Source: Prinia subflava (lineage: Eukaryota; Chordata; Aves; Passeriformes; Cisticolidae). From it: 64,000 bases of DNA. Location: assembly GCF_021018805.1 (NCBI RefSeq), contig NC_086283.1, positions 11,111,162-11,175,161 of the forward strand, in the 5' to 3' direction. Below, one piece after another: positions 35,985 through 48,713 of this stretch; the first letter of the stretch is position 1, and each line of letters opens with the position of its first letter. The notes below the pieces were generated by a model. That model had not been told where the DNA came from, did not search any database, and was given only the letters and a program-made list of their open reading frames with translations. A program made the position numbers and the translations under genes.

Positions 35985-38963
35985 AACAGGATTGTTCATT
36001 TTAAAGGCTTTTAATATATCAAGTTGCATTTACTCAAAATATTTTTAAATCTAAAAACCTGTCATAATTCTTGAGTGCAGTCAGTGAATTACAGTAATTA
36101 ATGAGCTGGTCACTTCTCATGTTTCACAGATTAGCAATGAAATGCTTGTAGTGTTCCAGATTTTTTTTAGAGTTATGTCTTCATGAGCAAACACCTGAGG
36201 CATTAGTGGCTCCTAATATCTTAAGAAAAATAACTTGCTGTGTGAGAATGACATTTTATCAGCAGTTCATCCATTGAACCAGCTTTCTATCTTGTTAATA
36301 TCCCAGCCTTTTTTTAAGATCTTGACATCATTATAGTATGCCACTGCAAAAGGAAATCTTTGATGTTTTTAAATACCAAAGGAATAAATAGATCTGTCTG
36401 CAGTGATAACTTATGATTCAAAATTTTCTTCTTCTTATAGGACCTTTAGCTCCCCATTAGACATATGCAAAATAAACAGAACTTCACTGAGTGTAACCCA
36501 AAAATCCAATAATTAGAATGTTTAATCTCTGGTAAAAATTACTTATTCAATATTTTGAGATATTCTTGTTGTCTAAGACAATACTGTGGTATATGTGATG
36601 TACACATACTAATTATTTACCCAAAAAATATGCTGCTTTTGAAGTTCAGCATTTCCCTGAACTTAGTAATTATGTCCAAAAGCACAACCTTCAAGGTTGC
36701 CGTAATTTGTAGCATTTAAAATTTAATTTAAACATGTATGTGCATGTATGGTATTTTTTGTTTTTCTTGCTGTTTCTGGCAGAAAGTATGATAATTTTCA
36801 TAATTTTATTCTAGCATGCAATCACATATATGCCACTTTGAATGTAGTGTCAAATATCTGACAATCTGATCCAATGTATGTTGGAACTAATATGAAGACT
36901 CTTACTCATTTCACTGAAGATTAAACATTACCTCATATGTAAAACAGGAGTTAAACCCATTTTTACATCTGCAGAATATGAAAGTTTGAAAGAAATAGTG
37001 AATTGTGACTGAAATTATTTGATCTCTTCCTGTTTTTTCAGCATCTCTGCATTATCAACATATAAAAGTCTTAACAGAACAAGGAAGAGGTAGAGGACTA
37101 CTCTGATGCATCTTAGAAATAAGATGTGCCTTTTCTAGGCTGTTTCATGTGGATGTGTGCAACTCAGATTTTTAATGTGAAGTTCTGCCTGTCTGTCTTG
37201 GTATTGTATGCCTGTGACCTCGAGCAATCAAGAGATATCATATAGCTACTGTGCATCAGAAAGATATGAGAAACCATTAGATGGAAACAAAATACAAACT
37301 CTTGTGATTGACTGAAATGTAATGCTCTTACTGCATTAAAAATGGAGCAAAAAAATCAAAACCAGATACAGAAATAATCAAAATGCTGTGAGGAAGGGGA
37401 AAAATTTACCAGTTACCAATACTGTAGTCTTACAGTATTTTAAAGTCTGTTCCAAGCAATTCACACAAAAACCCACCCATATTTTTGTTAAATAATTGCA
37501 AAACTTCAAATTCAGCTTTACTTTTCTGCAGGAACATTGACCCATTATTTTCTGTAGGTTCCTTCTGCAACTACCACTTTGTTTTGTGCACTGGATATTC
37601 CAGCTGAGTGACTTGACAACAACTCAAATCCGCAAGAGTGAAATCTTAGTGTACACCCTTGTTTCTGAATAGCTATCCAAGTTAGATTGACTAAGCTAGC
37701 ACAGGAAAGTTCAAATCAACACATTTTCACACAGCTTTCGCATTTTACAAAGTATAGTTCAAGGAGTGGTAGGGAAGAAGAGAGACAAATCAGGATAATT
37801 ACCGGGACTTCTATTGGTTTGCAGGGCTATCACTAAAGAATATTAAAGCCAGTACTAACATCTATATTGAATGATTGTATTGCTTATCCACCAAGTCTGG
37901 GGAAATTTTTTGACTAAAGGCTGCAAAATTGAAAGTAAAAGACAGGGCAGAGACTTCAAAGAGAGGAGAAACACGGTTAAAGGATTTTAAGCAAACTTAG
38001 AACAAAGTTGCATGAGTATCACCAGTCCTGAGATTTTCTTTGAGCCTCTATCAACAGGGCAAAACATCCTCAACCCCGCAGTAAAGAGATTACTGACTTG
38101 TTCCCTAAAGATTTTTTTATTCTATCTGGGAATCAAACTGTATTCCCTCTTGCATCATATGTAGAAAATGCTTATTGAGATGAAAAATAGTCTCTTCCAG
38201 ACAACTGTGGTTTCACTTACTTCAATTAATTTATAACAAAACTGATAACAGATAAATTTGTTCTCAGTTTAGGTAATTAGAATGTGTAATATCATCTTTA
38301 TCATTTCGTATTTATATGTAAACATACACAGTTTGTGCTTCTTTATCTATTTTTTTCCTTCCTATATAAATAGGTCTGAGTATGAATTGAAACAAGCCAT
38401 TGAAAAGTGAAACTACAATGGCTTCCTCTGGGTAGATGCCAGTACTGACAGCAATTTCTAGTCCTTGTAGATGTTTTTCAGCTTTTGGTTTCAGATATTC
38501 TTCATTCTGCATTTGAGGAAATGGAGATATGGTGATAATATGACATTTAAGAGTTGAACTTCCAGAACTGTAAAGGAATACCTTTTTTGGTGAATTAATC
38601 TCCACATAAATGCTTCAATGTTTACACTCCAATTGAGAAATGCACATCTTTGTTGCAAACATAAACATTACTGGTCATCCCAACTGTCTGACCATTTTTC
38701 ATCAGCACCCTCAGCACACTCCACATGGCTTCTTTATATCCAGGTTTACTACAAAAAATAAGAAGCAACTCTTGGAAGAGAAGACACATAGGAAATTTTA
38801 TAAATCCTAATCACAGCCTGCATCCTGATCAGCTACCTGAAAGAAGGATCTCTTTAGTCTTGAGTGGATTAAGGAGATGAAAGCTAAACTGTTACTATTC
38901 AGAAATGCCAATGCTTTCCACACACCTACTGCAGCAACTATTTTATTGATATTATTGGCTATT
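35985..38963. other. No gene seen
   Basis: Unique AT-rich sequence. The stretch 36060-36300 contains TAATTAATGAG and other homeodomain-like cores and is repeat-free, but it is not distinctive enough to call. Confidence 0.5.
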
Positions 38964-39082
38964 CATATCCATATCCATATCCATATCCATATCCATATCC
39001 ATATCCATATCCATATCCATATCCATATCCATATCCATATCCATATCCATATCCATATCCATATCCATATCCATATCCATAT
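38964..39082. repeat. (ATATCC)n hexanucleotide tandem array, about 20 copies
   Basis: A perfect 6-bp repeat (CATATC in this phase, GGATAT on the minus strand) runs for about 119 bases without a visible error, then degrades to ATTCCCATCC. In one + frame it reads as alternating His-Ile, which explains the open frame at 38877-39095. That frame is an artefact of the repeat. The perfection suggests a young, length-variable locus. It may be collapsed or expanded by assembly error. Confidence 0.97.
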
Positions 39083-40739
39083 TCCCATCCAGTAGGAAGG
39101 AAGCTGGTGGTTTATGTGCTACACAAAGCAAGGTTTATAACTATTTCCACTCCTCAACCATATTTATATTTTGGATAATAAACAATAAAACTTGAAGCTA
39201 GTCAGTGTGAACAAAACAGCAAATCAAAACTTATTTTGGAGATCTATGGTTGGACTTCTACTGTAAGAAATTCTTGAAGACTGAAGTTGATCAGAAATTC
39301 AAAAATAAACAAAATAAATTAGCAAGCTAACAAATTTAAATCTTCCTCACAGATGTCACCTAGGTAATAAACCTTTTATACCACCTTAAAGAATATTTTT
39401 AACATCTTGCCTTAATTTTGTTTTCTGCTTTTCTTTTTTTTCCTGTCTAGGATAGTGTGATTAAATAATGGATCACTTTTAAAGCTTCTTACTAAGTCAG
39501 TCACAGTCTTTCCACGCATCTAAATGGATTGCAAGTTGGGCAGCAGCAAGTTAGATCTGAGCTTTTAGCTTTTTCACTTTACTAGGGCTAGTTTTTACTA
39601 TATATCTAGTACTTCTGGCATTTGCAAAGGAAGCAGAAATACTTCTGAAATCTTTGATTTCAAGTACAGGTGTTTGCTTTTTCTACCTTATTCCATGACT
39701 TTCTAGGCTGCTCAGGAGATGAAGACTGATGTAAAGGACTCCTTCTATTTGAAATACAGATTTTCCACTTTTTCCAGGCATAAGAGGATGTGCAGGAACA
39801 AAATGTACCTTTTTGAGAGGGCAGAGCAGAGATGGCTTACAGAATATGATTGGTAAGAAAATCAAAGCTACAGTTTTGTGAGGATCTTAGGGTCATCCTT
39901 GTAATAAAAGAGAGAATCCCTTGCAGAAGTTTTGGTAAAGAGTTCAATTGAAAGCCATTACCTTTAAAGATCAGATGGTGTGAGGAGACATGAAATTAAT
40001 CTACAGTGTGCCTCAGAAAACAAGCCTTTAAAAACAAAGACATTAACCCTGACAGACCTAAGTAATCCCACTAACAGATGAACATTTTGTCCAACTGCAG
40101 TGCTAAAAGAAATACTGACCCATGCTAAGACAAAGTGGCAAAGATTTTAGAACTGTGACTCAGTTTCACATGCCCTCTAGATCCACAGACTGCATTACAT
40201 GGTTCAGTGCCAAATGGACAGATCTAGCTGGAAGCTATTGCTTACAGATGATTGCAACAATACATTTCTCAGAGACCTGCTTATCTGCAACAGATAACAT
40301 AAGAATTGCTCTATTTATCTGAACTGCAGAATGTGAGGTGTTTAATATTGCTTATCTTAACTTCAGACTCATAAATCCACTGTTTTATATGTCAATACTC
40401 ATATTGCAACTTCCCCATTTAAATGTCTTAATTCACACACTGCAAAACAATCCTCAGGCTTCCAAAGCAGGTATAATGTGAGCAAAGTTAAGCCTTATCT
40501 CAACATTTAACATCAGTATTTCCAACTTGATATATCATTGTAAAAGTATTCCAATAATGATATTGCTGTAACATTGTAATTACTGGTTCAATTACAATGG
40601 AGTAAGGTAAGCTACATAAATTCATAATTTTTCTTCATTCCAAACTTTCAAGCCACTGTTTATAATTTCATCTTTCATGATGATGTACAAGTCTTTAAGG
40701 ATGTTTTCACAAAGATACAAATTTGTAGCTAGTAAGGGT
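39083..40739. other. No gene seen
   Basis: Unique AT-rich sequence without recognisable frames or repeats. Confidence 0.55.
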
Positions 40740-40990
40740 GTTTATGACTGTAAGGGTTAATTTTGTCTTATTAACCAAGTGATCTCCAGACATTGCCAGT
40801 TTGGCCCAGCTGAAGTGATTGATTACTTTAGAGAAGAGGTTAGTAATTATCCCCCAGGACTTTGTGTACAGTCTCCTTACTTACACCCTTTCAAACATTG
40901 CCAGAGAGGGGCTGATTTATCGCACAGCTTCAAAAGGGACATAGCAAACTCTTGATCAAGGGATCTTGTATTAGTACAATAACAATAACA
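40740..40990. promoter_or_regulatory. Candidate conserved non-coding element
   Basis: This is a repeat-free stretch. A split HNF1-like inverted repeat, GGTTAAT (40755-40761) and ATTAACC (40770-40776), is followed about 40 bases on by TGATTGATTAC (40816-40826), which contains a PBX/HOX-type TGATTGAT. Further TAATTA-type cores follow near 40850. Motif content is the only evidence. Confidence 0.22.
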
Positions 40991-42178
40991 CCAGTCTCAG
41001 TGTCACCTTTCTCCACCATACTCTTTCTATCCTGCAGTTTTAAATTTTTTAGGAATTTTTATTCATAACTGAATATGGGTATGAAGAAACAAGCCTGAAG
41101 AAAAATATTGCCTGTCTGCACCAAAAAAATAAATTACTTTGACTCAGTATTTTTGGATCAACTATTATTTCCCTCTTTAGTTCATTCTTAAAAAATTATT
41201 GGATAGAGGTAAACTATGTATTCTTCAAAAAATTCCCCCCCCTACAAAAACCCCTCCCCTCACATACACAAAAAAATGGAAGTAAGATTTTGAAAGTAAC
41301 AGAAAATATGTCCAGGAAATTCATGGGAGTTCAATAAGATTAGGAGAAGTGGCTTGTCTAGGATTCCTCATCCAACATTAAAGCACAACAAGTTTTTGTT
41401 TTATGTACTGTGGATCTGTGTTTCCCCAACACTGTAAGCAGTATTGCAAATGCAAGAGAGAGTTCTTCCTCAGAACAACCTCAAGCTCAGAATAATATGG
41501 TCTCTGTTCAGAAATTGCTCCCAAAATGTTCCTAGAATTTTTAATCCCTAATCTAAATATTCACTATCATCCAGAAAATTCTGTGTACCTTACAAAATCT
41601 CCACAGTGCAAAAGTAAATTATAAATCTCACCAGAGGTGAGAATCAACATGTTTTGCATGAAATCAGCAGAGCTTTACCTGATTACAGCCTTCAAGGAAT
41701 GCTTGTTGACATGAGGCAACATACTACTACCTTCAGAACAAGACCCTGGCACTAAATAAAGAGAAGAAAAGGACAACATGATCTAGTATAATCATATTTG
41801 GATCTACTAATGAACATTTGTGATCTGATATCACGTACAGAGGACCTACATATTTTCAATCCATATAATATTATTATTTCACATATGTTCATATATTCAT
41901 AAGCACATATGGATTCAAATTGAGTCACTGTGGTTATTTTCTGCATTGGGTTATGAAAACTTGCTTCTGTTGAATGTCGTGTGATGGAAAGAGAGAGAAT
42001 CAGTTCAGTTACAAACTGCATTTTAGAAAGCCCTGGATAATTTCAAAACCTAGGACCAGTGCTTCAAGGACATATCACTAACTACTGAAGCAGAATGAAG
42101 CATTCTCACCGTGAGAAAGATTTCATGGTAAAAATAGCCTTTGAGTAAGTCACACAACATTAGCAGAATAATTAGTCT
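40991..42178. other. No gene seen
   Basis: Unique sequence. A short C-rich patch lies at 41235-41262. Confidence 0.55.
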
Positions 42179-42192
42179 TTGACAATTGTCAA
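42179..42192. repeat. Perfect 14-bp palindrome
   Basis: TTGACAATTGTCAA is self-complementary with no spacer. Its inner 12 bases are identical to the palindrome core at 18987-18998. Confidence 0.85.
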
Positions 42193-44146
42193 GGACAATT
42201 AAAAAAAAAAATTTAGAGGCTGGCTTTTTTTCTTAAATCCAGTATGCAGAGGTATAGAATGACCTGTGAGGTACAGCTTTTATTTTCCTTATATTGTAAC
42301 TGAAATCACTTGTACTCTCAGCTATTAGAAAGCTCAGACAAACAGAGTATGTTACATTTACAATGAGAATCCTGGAGCTCACACACAATCCAAAAGGTTT
42401 AACTATGCACTTCTAATCCTGACATATTCTTACATCTCCCCCTTTTCATAGTAACACCTTAGGTATATTGAAAGAAGTTGTAGACTTGCTTACCAAAACT
42501 CTCTCAGTATGCTATGTATATTAAATATTTATTGAAGGAGAGTGACACAGAGTGCATAAAATCTGAAGGTTAAACTACAGCTCACTGCTCAACTTCCAGA
42601 CATTTTAAGCAGAAACATTACTTTGAGTATTAGGTATTATTCCATCTGGGAATACAAAGAAGTAACAGATGCTCTTCAGTACTTTAGAGCAGTATTCTTG
42701 TTGAAGTGATTCACTGCAAAATCAGGCATCCTCTTGTGCTGAAAGTCATGGGAAGGTTTTCCCTACCTTCCTGAATCAGGACCTTAATAGTGATGAAAAT
42801 ACACAAACCCCCACAACACAAAGGACTTCAATCTCTCCTGCCAAGGACATACCAGAGTCTAGTCTTGCCTCTCAGGGTTTCTCATGTTTTTCCTTGAAGG
42901 AAAACATAATGCACAGGTACAGTACTTCTGTTGGCACCATCAAGAGGGCTGAGTCTGCCAGCCCTTGTGCTTTACTTTGGGACAACTTAAAAACCAATTG
43001 ATGAGAAATTAGATGGAAAAATGTCCTTGTCTCAAAAAATTACTGGCTTATGAGAAAGAATGTAGCCACTTTTCTCCAACACATTCCTTGTATCCTGGCA
43101 TTCCACTGGAAAAGGTCAATGCCACATGCTCTTTTTCCTCCCACATTTTCCTAGAGTTTAGAAATTGTACCTTAGAATGTGTCCCCCCCACAGTCTAAAG
43201 CCAATGCAGTTACTCTCAGAGGTCACCATTTCACACAGGTAAACTGTTGGGAAAGGGGCCTTGGTCCCTTGCAAAAAGACGTGGCCAGGAATTTCCAATG
43301 GTCTGCTGATTGCTAGTTTCTGTACCCCAGTACAAAATACCCTGGTATTTTCCCTGAGGATCTGTCTTAAGCAGACCAGATTCCAGCAGCATAAATCTGT
43401 CTTTTCACCCCTATGGCTCTGAAATGTGCTATGTGCAGAGCTAGGAATATCTGGGTCACAGATTTTATACCACAGCATGCCAGGGGGACTTGTTATTTCA
43501 CTTGTTTGCTCTCCATGGCAGCCTGATGCAACTTGGCATGCAAAAATATGAGCAATGTCACACTGGCCAGGAATGAAACACACATCACCCTTGGGTGAAT
43601 CTGAAAGCCAAGGTTTTTCTGATTAAGTGCATCAGGCAATGTTTGCCCCTCATTTGCACAAGCTAAACTCCATGCTGTTCACCAGAGCTGAGTTTGGATA
43701 TTGTGTATGAGAGTGCAAGTAAGAAGACAAACTGAGACTTAGGATAAAATTTATCTGTTTATCAGGATCAAGATTTCCTCAGGAAACTGGGAATTCTTCT
43801 CACACATTTAAATTATGATAATCTCCAGGGCTCGTACTTAAAATATTCTTATGCAGTGCAAATTAGCTACAGATTTGGGATATAATGAATCAGTGTTTTG
43901 AGCTGTTGCATCTGTGTTTTTCCTGTTGAGTTGATGGGTACTGGTTTTTGCAGCATTATGAACTATTTTTTTGTTACATTAGGCACTATTATGAGTCTGG
44001 ACAGCAGCTAATTTTTTTTTTTTTTTACAATGCATAAAGCTTTCAAAGCTCTATGGCTACAACTAATGAGCAGTTTCTTAGAATAAAAGACAGTGAAGTT
44101 AACATCATGTCCTCTCAGAAATTACGAAGCGTTATACATCTTATTC
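42193..44146. other. No gene seen
   Basis: Unique sequence. The 141-codon minus frame at 43158-43583 is one of the longest in the window but has no recognisable domain, repeat or splice context. T-run at 44013-44026. Confidence 0.5.
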
Positions 44147-44181
44147 ATCCTAATTCCCTCTAACAAGTAGGGAATTAGGAT
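44147..44181. repeat. Perfect 13-bp inverted repeat
   Basis: ATCCTAATTCCCT (44147-44159) and AGGGAATTAGGAT (44169-44181) are exact reverse complements around a 9-base loop. AGGGAAT repeats again immediately downstream. Confidence 0.85.
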
Positions 44182-45984
44182 TAGGGAATCCCTCTCCCCC
44201 AAGTTTAACAAATTAGGGGGAACCATTTATACTTGTACAACTCTTTAACTCTTTAATATATCTTTATATCAAATCTTTTAAACTGTTTTGTGATAAAAGT
44301 GTATGTTAAAACATAAGAGAAAGAACACTTCTGACAATAAGAAATGGTCATGTTTTGAAGGTGTACTTAATTTAGGTGTATCTTATTGTGGCCAGCATTA
44401 AACTGGACTAATCTTTTACTTTCTAATATTATACATTTTATTTTACATTTATACATGTACATCTATATACAATTTTCAGATTCTAAAAAGGTACGCTGGG
44501 ATATTTATTTTGGCTTTGGAAAGAGCTCCATAAATAAGAATGCAATAAAAGCCTTAACATTAAATTGGATATTTTTCAAGAAAAGCGTTGAGTTTCTTCC
44601 TGAGCTCTGTAAAAGCTTCTGCACTAAAACTCAGCTAGGAAAGCTTTCCATTTTTTTTTTGTACACACCACTGTCTTCTGGCTTCTCCAGTCACCAGCAG
44701 ATATTTGCAACCCAGCATAATGTGCAGCTTTATGCACTGTAGAGAAAAATGCCTCTGCATTTCCACTCTTGCTTCATTTTCTTTTGTGAGCAAAGGGGTT
44801 TATTTCAGAATCATGAGCAGAAGAAGTTGCAACATAAGACAGATAAAATAGGCCAGATTATCATCATTCCCAAGCACAGAGCCTCCATCCCATCTGTGGC
44901 ATTACAGGTAAGATGAGATTCCCAGGTTTAAACCCAAACAGCTGTGACACTGCCTTCTTTCCCAGGTTGTGATGAAAAATTAATAGAAAGACTAAATATT
45001 GTCTTCTCACTGCTTTAGCCTTCAAAGTAACTTTCATTTCGTTTCTTTGTATTTGCTTTCTTTTCATGGTTTCCCCTGGTACATAATGCCACTCTGATTA
45101 GACTCTCTTCATGTTCTAGCTGCTATCGATTTCATCTCTCCTAAAAAAGCTACAAGGCAATCTATCTTCATAGCTGTGTTCCTGCTTTGTTCAGGAAGCA
45201 CACAACAGTGAGCTGCTCGTATCACACAGAATGTAGCACAACCTCCACACCACCAGGCGTTCACTGACCAGGCTTCCCCTTGTCCACTGTACATCCAGAT
45301 GGGACAGCTCAATAGAGAGAGTTGGACTGATGACATTCAATATCAGCAGTTCCTCTATGCAGAGTTGAGCATAAATGCAGCAGTTCACCTGTCTTCTCAA
45401 GAAAAAGAGCTTCTGAAAAAAAAAATTGAGTGCATCATCTACTCCACTTAAGGTTCTTGCAGTTTGGAAAGATAACCTGAAGGAAGGACATGTTTCGTGT
45501 TCAGTGCCAAAAGTCCAGACTAAGGCTCATGAAGGAAATTTGGGGGTTCTTAATCCTGTACTTCACAGGAAGCACAAACAAATATTTTCCATTCTTTCAG
45601 TCAAGAGTTCTTTTTATGATACATGCATATAGTTGTTTCCATTCAGGTATACAAGTATAGCAAGAAATGCATTTTTATATTCATGATTATCAAAAGTAAT
45701 ATGAAGACATAACACAAAAGAGATAAAAAATTTGGACCTACAAAACTCTAAACTTTTTCAAAGAAAACATTTTCCTTGAGAAAAATACAGAGCAGGAATT
45801 TAATTTTCCCTAAACCACAAAAACAGGAAGACGACGTTCTCTTCAGGCTTTTGCAATACCAGAAGCACTACAAACAGAACAGTATGACCTGACTTCTGAT
45901 TCTCTCAATAGCTGGTTAACCTTTCTCTAATATCTAATGCACCTTTCTTATTTTCCTTTTCAAATAAGGAAAGACTTGAGCCGA
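44182..45984. other. No gene seen
   Basis: Unique sequence. The + frame 44386-44742 (118 codons) and the overlapping minus frames near 45109-45400 are not recognisable. Confidence 0.5.
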
Positions 45985-46149
45985 AACAGTGGCCAGGCAT
46001 TGGAACAGGCTGCCTGGTAAAACAGATGAGTCACCATCCCTGGAGGTATTTAAAATCCATGCAGATGTGGCACTCAGGGACATGGCTTAGTGGTGGACAA
46101 GAATCTTAGAAGACTTTTCCAACTGAAATGATTCTGTGATTCCATGATA
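45985..46149 (+). mobile_element. CR1 LINE, 3'-end fragment
   Basis: The block matches the CR1 3' end in order: a GGAACAGGCTGCCTGG segment, TCACCATCCCTGGAGGTATT, a GATGTGGCACTCAGGGACAT-type segment, a GACTTTTCCAACTGAAATG segment, and the diagnostic terminal octamer-type repeats ATTCTGTGATTCCATGAT. CR1 is the dominant LINE of birds and is usually 5'-truncated, as here. The insertion points the + way. No coding capacity remains. Confidence 0.93.
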
Positions 46150-48713
46150 CTGTCTTATTCAAAAGACAGCTGAATCATCTGCAAATGTTGTTAAATATTT
46201 CCCTTCCAGTAACTAGCCGAAATGTTGTGTTACTTACTGCTTTGAGGATTTGGAGGAAGAGAGGACAGAAGAATATTTTTTTCTTGTTTTTAAATGGTAT
46301 GCTGCCGATGCCAGAGGTAAGAACAGATCACAAGATGTGGGAGATGATAAAATTAGTACTGCTGTCAAACGCTATGCACTACCAACTCTGGGCCCTCAGC
46401 ACATTGCCCTGAGCGTGAGGCCCCAAATTTCAAGCAAGCCATTAAACATGTGCATGTGGGAAGGCAAAAGTGAAGAATCTAGAGTTAGTCTTTTTCTTTA
46501 GTGAGACTTTTAGGAGTCTCTTTCTTCTCCTTTCTTTAGGAGACTAATAAGTAATTAATAAGACTTTATTAAGTACAGAAATGAAAATAACATTTCGGCT
46601 GTTTTTCATTTCATATGGTTGTATTTTATTTTAGGTTTCTACTTCCTGTAGTTGTAGATATAAAAACCTCACAAACAACCAAATTACTCAAAGTATAGAA
46701 CATTTAAAAGAATCCCTTAAAATTGTTTAGACTCAGGTTCTGCTCAGAGATTAAGAAAGCAAATTAAAATCAATACAAAAATATATAGAACAAAACCAAA
46801 AATAAAACAAGCTGAATGGCCAAAATGAATGATGCCCTAGAAGTTAGAAGCTTGAAAATGGAATACACAATATTTCTAAATTACTCTAATCTCCTAGATG
46901 TGAAAAATTCTCCTGGTATTTTCATTAATGAAGCACTTCAGAGGGTAAGTGTTCAGGTTGCTATGGTTAAAATGCAATTTCAGGTTGATGATTAGGTGTC
47001 TTGTTTGTGTATGTGGCAGGGGCACTGGGAGTCATGTTTACATTTGAAGTTACAGCTTTTCTAGAGCACTTTGTTATAAAGTAAACAGCCTTACTGTGAT
47101 TTGAACAATAAAAATCTGTTTGGTTTGGGCTTTTTTTTAAAGATTATTTTCATACTTTAGCAGCACAAAGAGAAAAAAGGTTCAGTGTATTCAGCTGCAA
47201 CACACAAGTTATCACACAAATTACTACCTGCCTGAAAGCTCTTCGTAAAATACCTGTGGAATAACTACCAAATTTATTCTCATAAATATAGAGAAGGGTC
47301 TTCTCAAAAGAAAGATGGGAACCTGGGGAAAATTTGCAATATCTCAAAAGACAACATGGTAGCACTAACAGTAATGCCACAGTTTTTGGATACTTCACTT
47401 GCAAATTTTTTAGGTTTATTTACTTCAAGTTGGAGGATGAACCAGTATTTAGAAACTGTTTATTTATTTCACCACTAAATTGAATCAATGCAACTGGTCA
47501 AAAAATTTAAACTGTTAACATAAAAAATGTTTGAAGGAATATGAGGGTCTCAATGAATTTGTTGAGATGACTATGCTACATACAACTTGCAGGACAATGA
47601 ACACATAATTTTGAGAATGGCATTGTTATCACTAATGTGGCAACAGTCACCTCCAGGTATTGATTACAACATGATGTTTGCTATTTCATATTCCAGCATA
47701 TTGCCTCCTATCCTTAAAAGCAATCATTTTCCTTACTATATTGAAACACATGACATTAAAATGACATAACTTACTGTTTAAAAACTGAACTTTTTCAAAC
47801 AAGCAAAATGTTCAGATTTCTTTTTACTTCAATCCAGCGTAGTGCACGGGAACTAGAAATTTCTTTTTTAGATTTTATTAGTTAGCAGCTGATTAAATAA
47901 ACATTCTTGGTTTTTAAATAAAACATGGACATATAATGCAGCTGGGCATTGAAGTTTTACCTGGACTAGGCTGTTTTAAGCAGCAGCATATTCTTCAAGA
48001 TGTGTTGAATAAAAAAATTATAGAAGGAGGAAAAGAAATCTAGCTTTCTGGCTTGCATGGTCATTGGATCCAAACTGTGACCAATCCTCATTCTTGGTAT
48101 TTTAATGTGAAGCCTGGTATAATGTTAGACCTTCATAATACAGAAAAAAGTATGTAAAAAAGCAGAGATTACTTAGAGTACAGTGAAATGCATTTATGTT
48201 AGACACTAGACACATATCAAAACTTCTCCCTCTGTTTCCAAGTCCTGTACTTCCTTTACTTGAAACTATCCATTATTTCCCTGTCTGCAGGATTCGTATG
48301 TAAATGTTTATAGAGATTAAATTATTTTTCCCATAGTGATAAATCCTCCAGTTTACCTCAAGATGTTGGTTATATATTTGCTACTTACAAACCCTGGCAT
48401 TTATAAAACATAACATCAGAATATAAATATTTGTTTCAGGGATCATGGCTCATAGTCTGTTCTTTAACATTTTTAAACTTAATGGCTTGGACAAACACAA
48501 GAATTACCTTGATCAGGACAGCATACGATGACTTTGCAATACAGTTTATGGGTCTCAACCTGGAGATGTTTATCAACATTAATACCTTCTCTTTTTTAAC
48601 ATTCTAGCAACAGCTTTACAGAATTAGACAAGGTAACAAAGAGTGTCTACCCATATGCTAGCAAAAAAGCCCACTTAAGAAAAACACTTCCCTGTCATTC
48701 CACTAAATGGCTC
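46150..48713. other. No gene seen
   Basis: Unique sequence. A segment at 46210-46316 is bracketed by reasonable splice-site consensus and is discussed as a finding. No protein was recognised. Confidence 0.5.

Noticed and set aside
38877..39095. His-Ile repeat 'protein'
   Set aside because: Direct translation of the (ATATCC)n array.
43158..43583. 141-codon minus-strand open frame
   Set aside because: Cys-rich in part but no family recognised and no supporting context. Consistent with chance.
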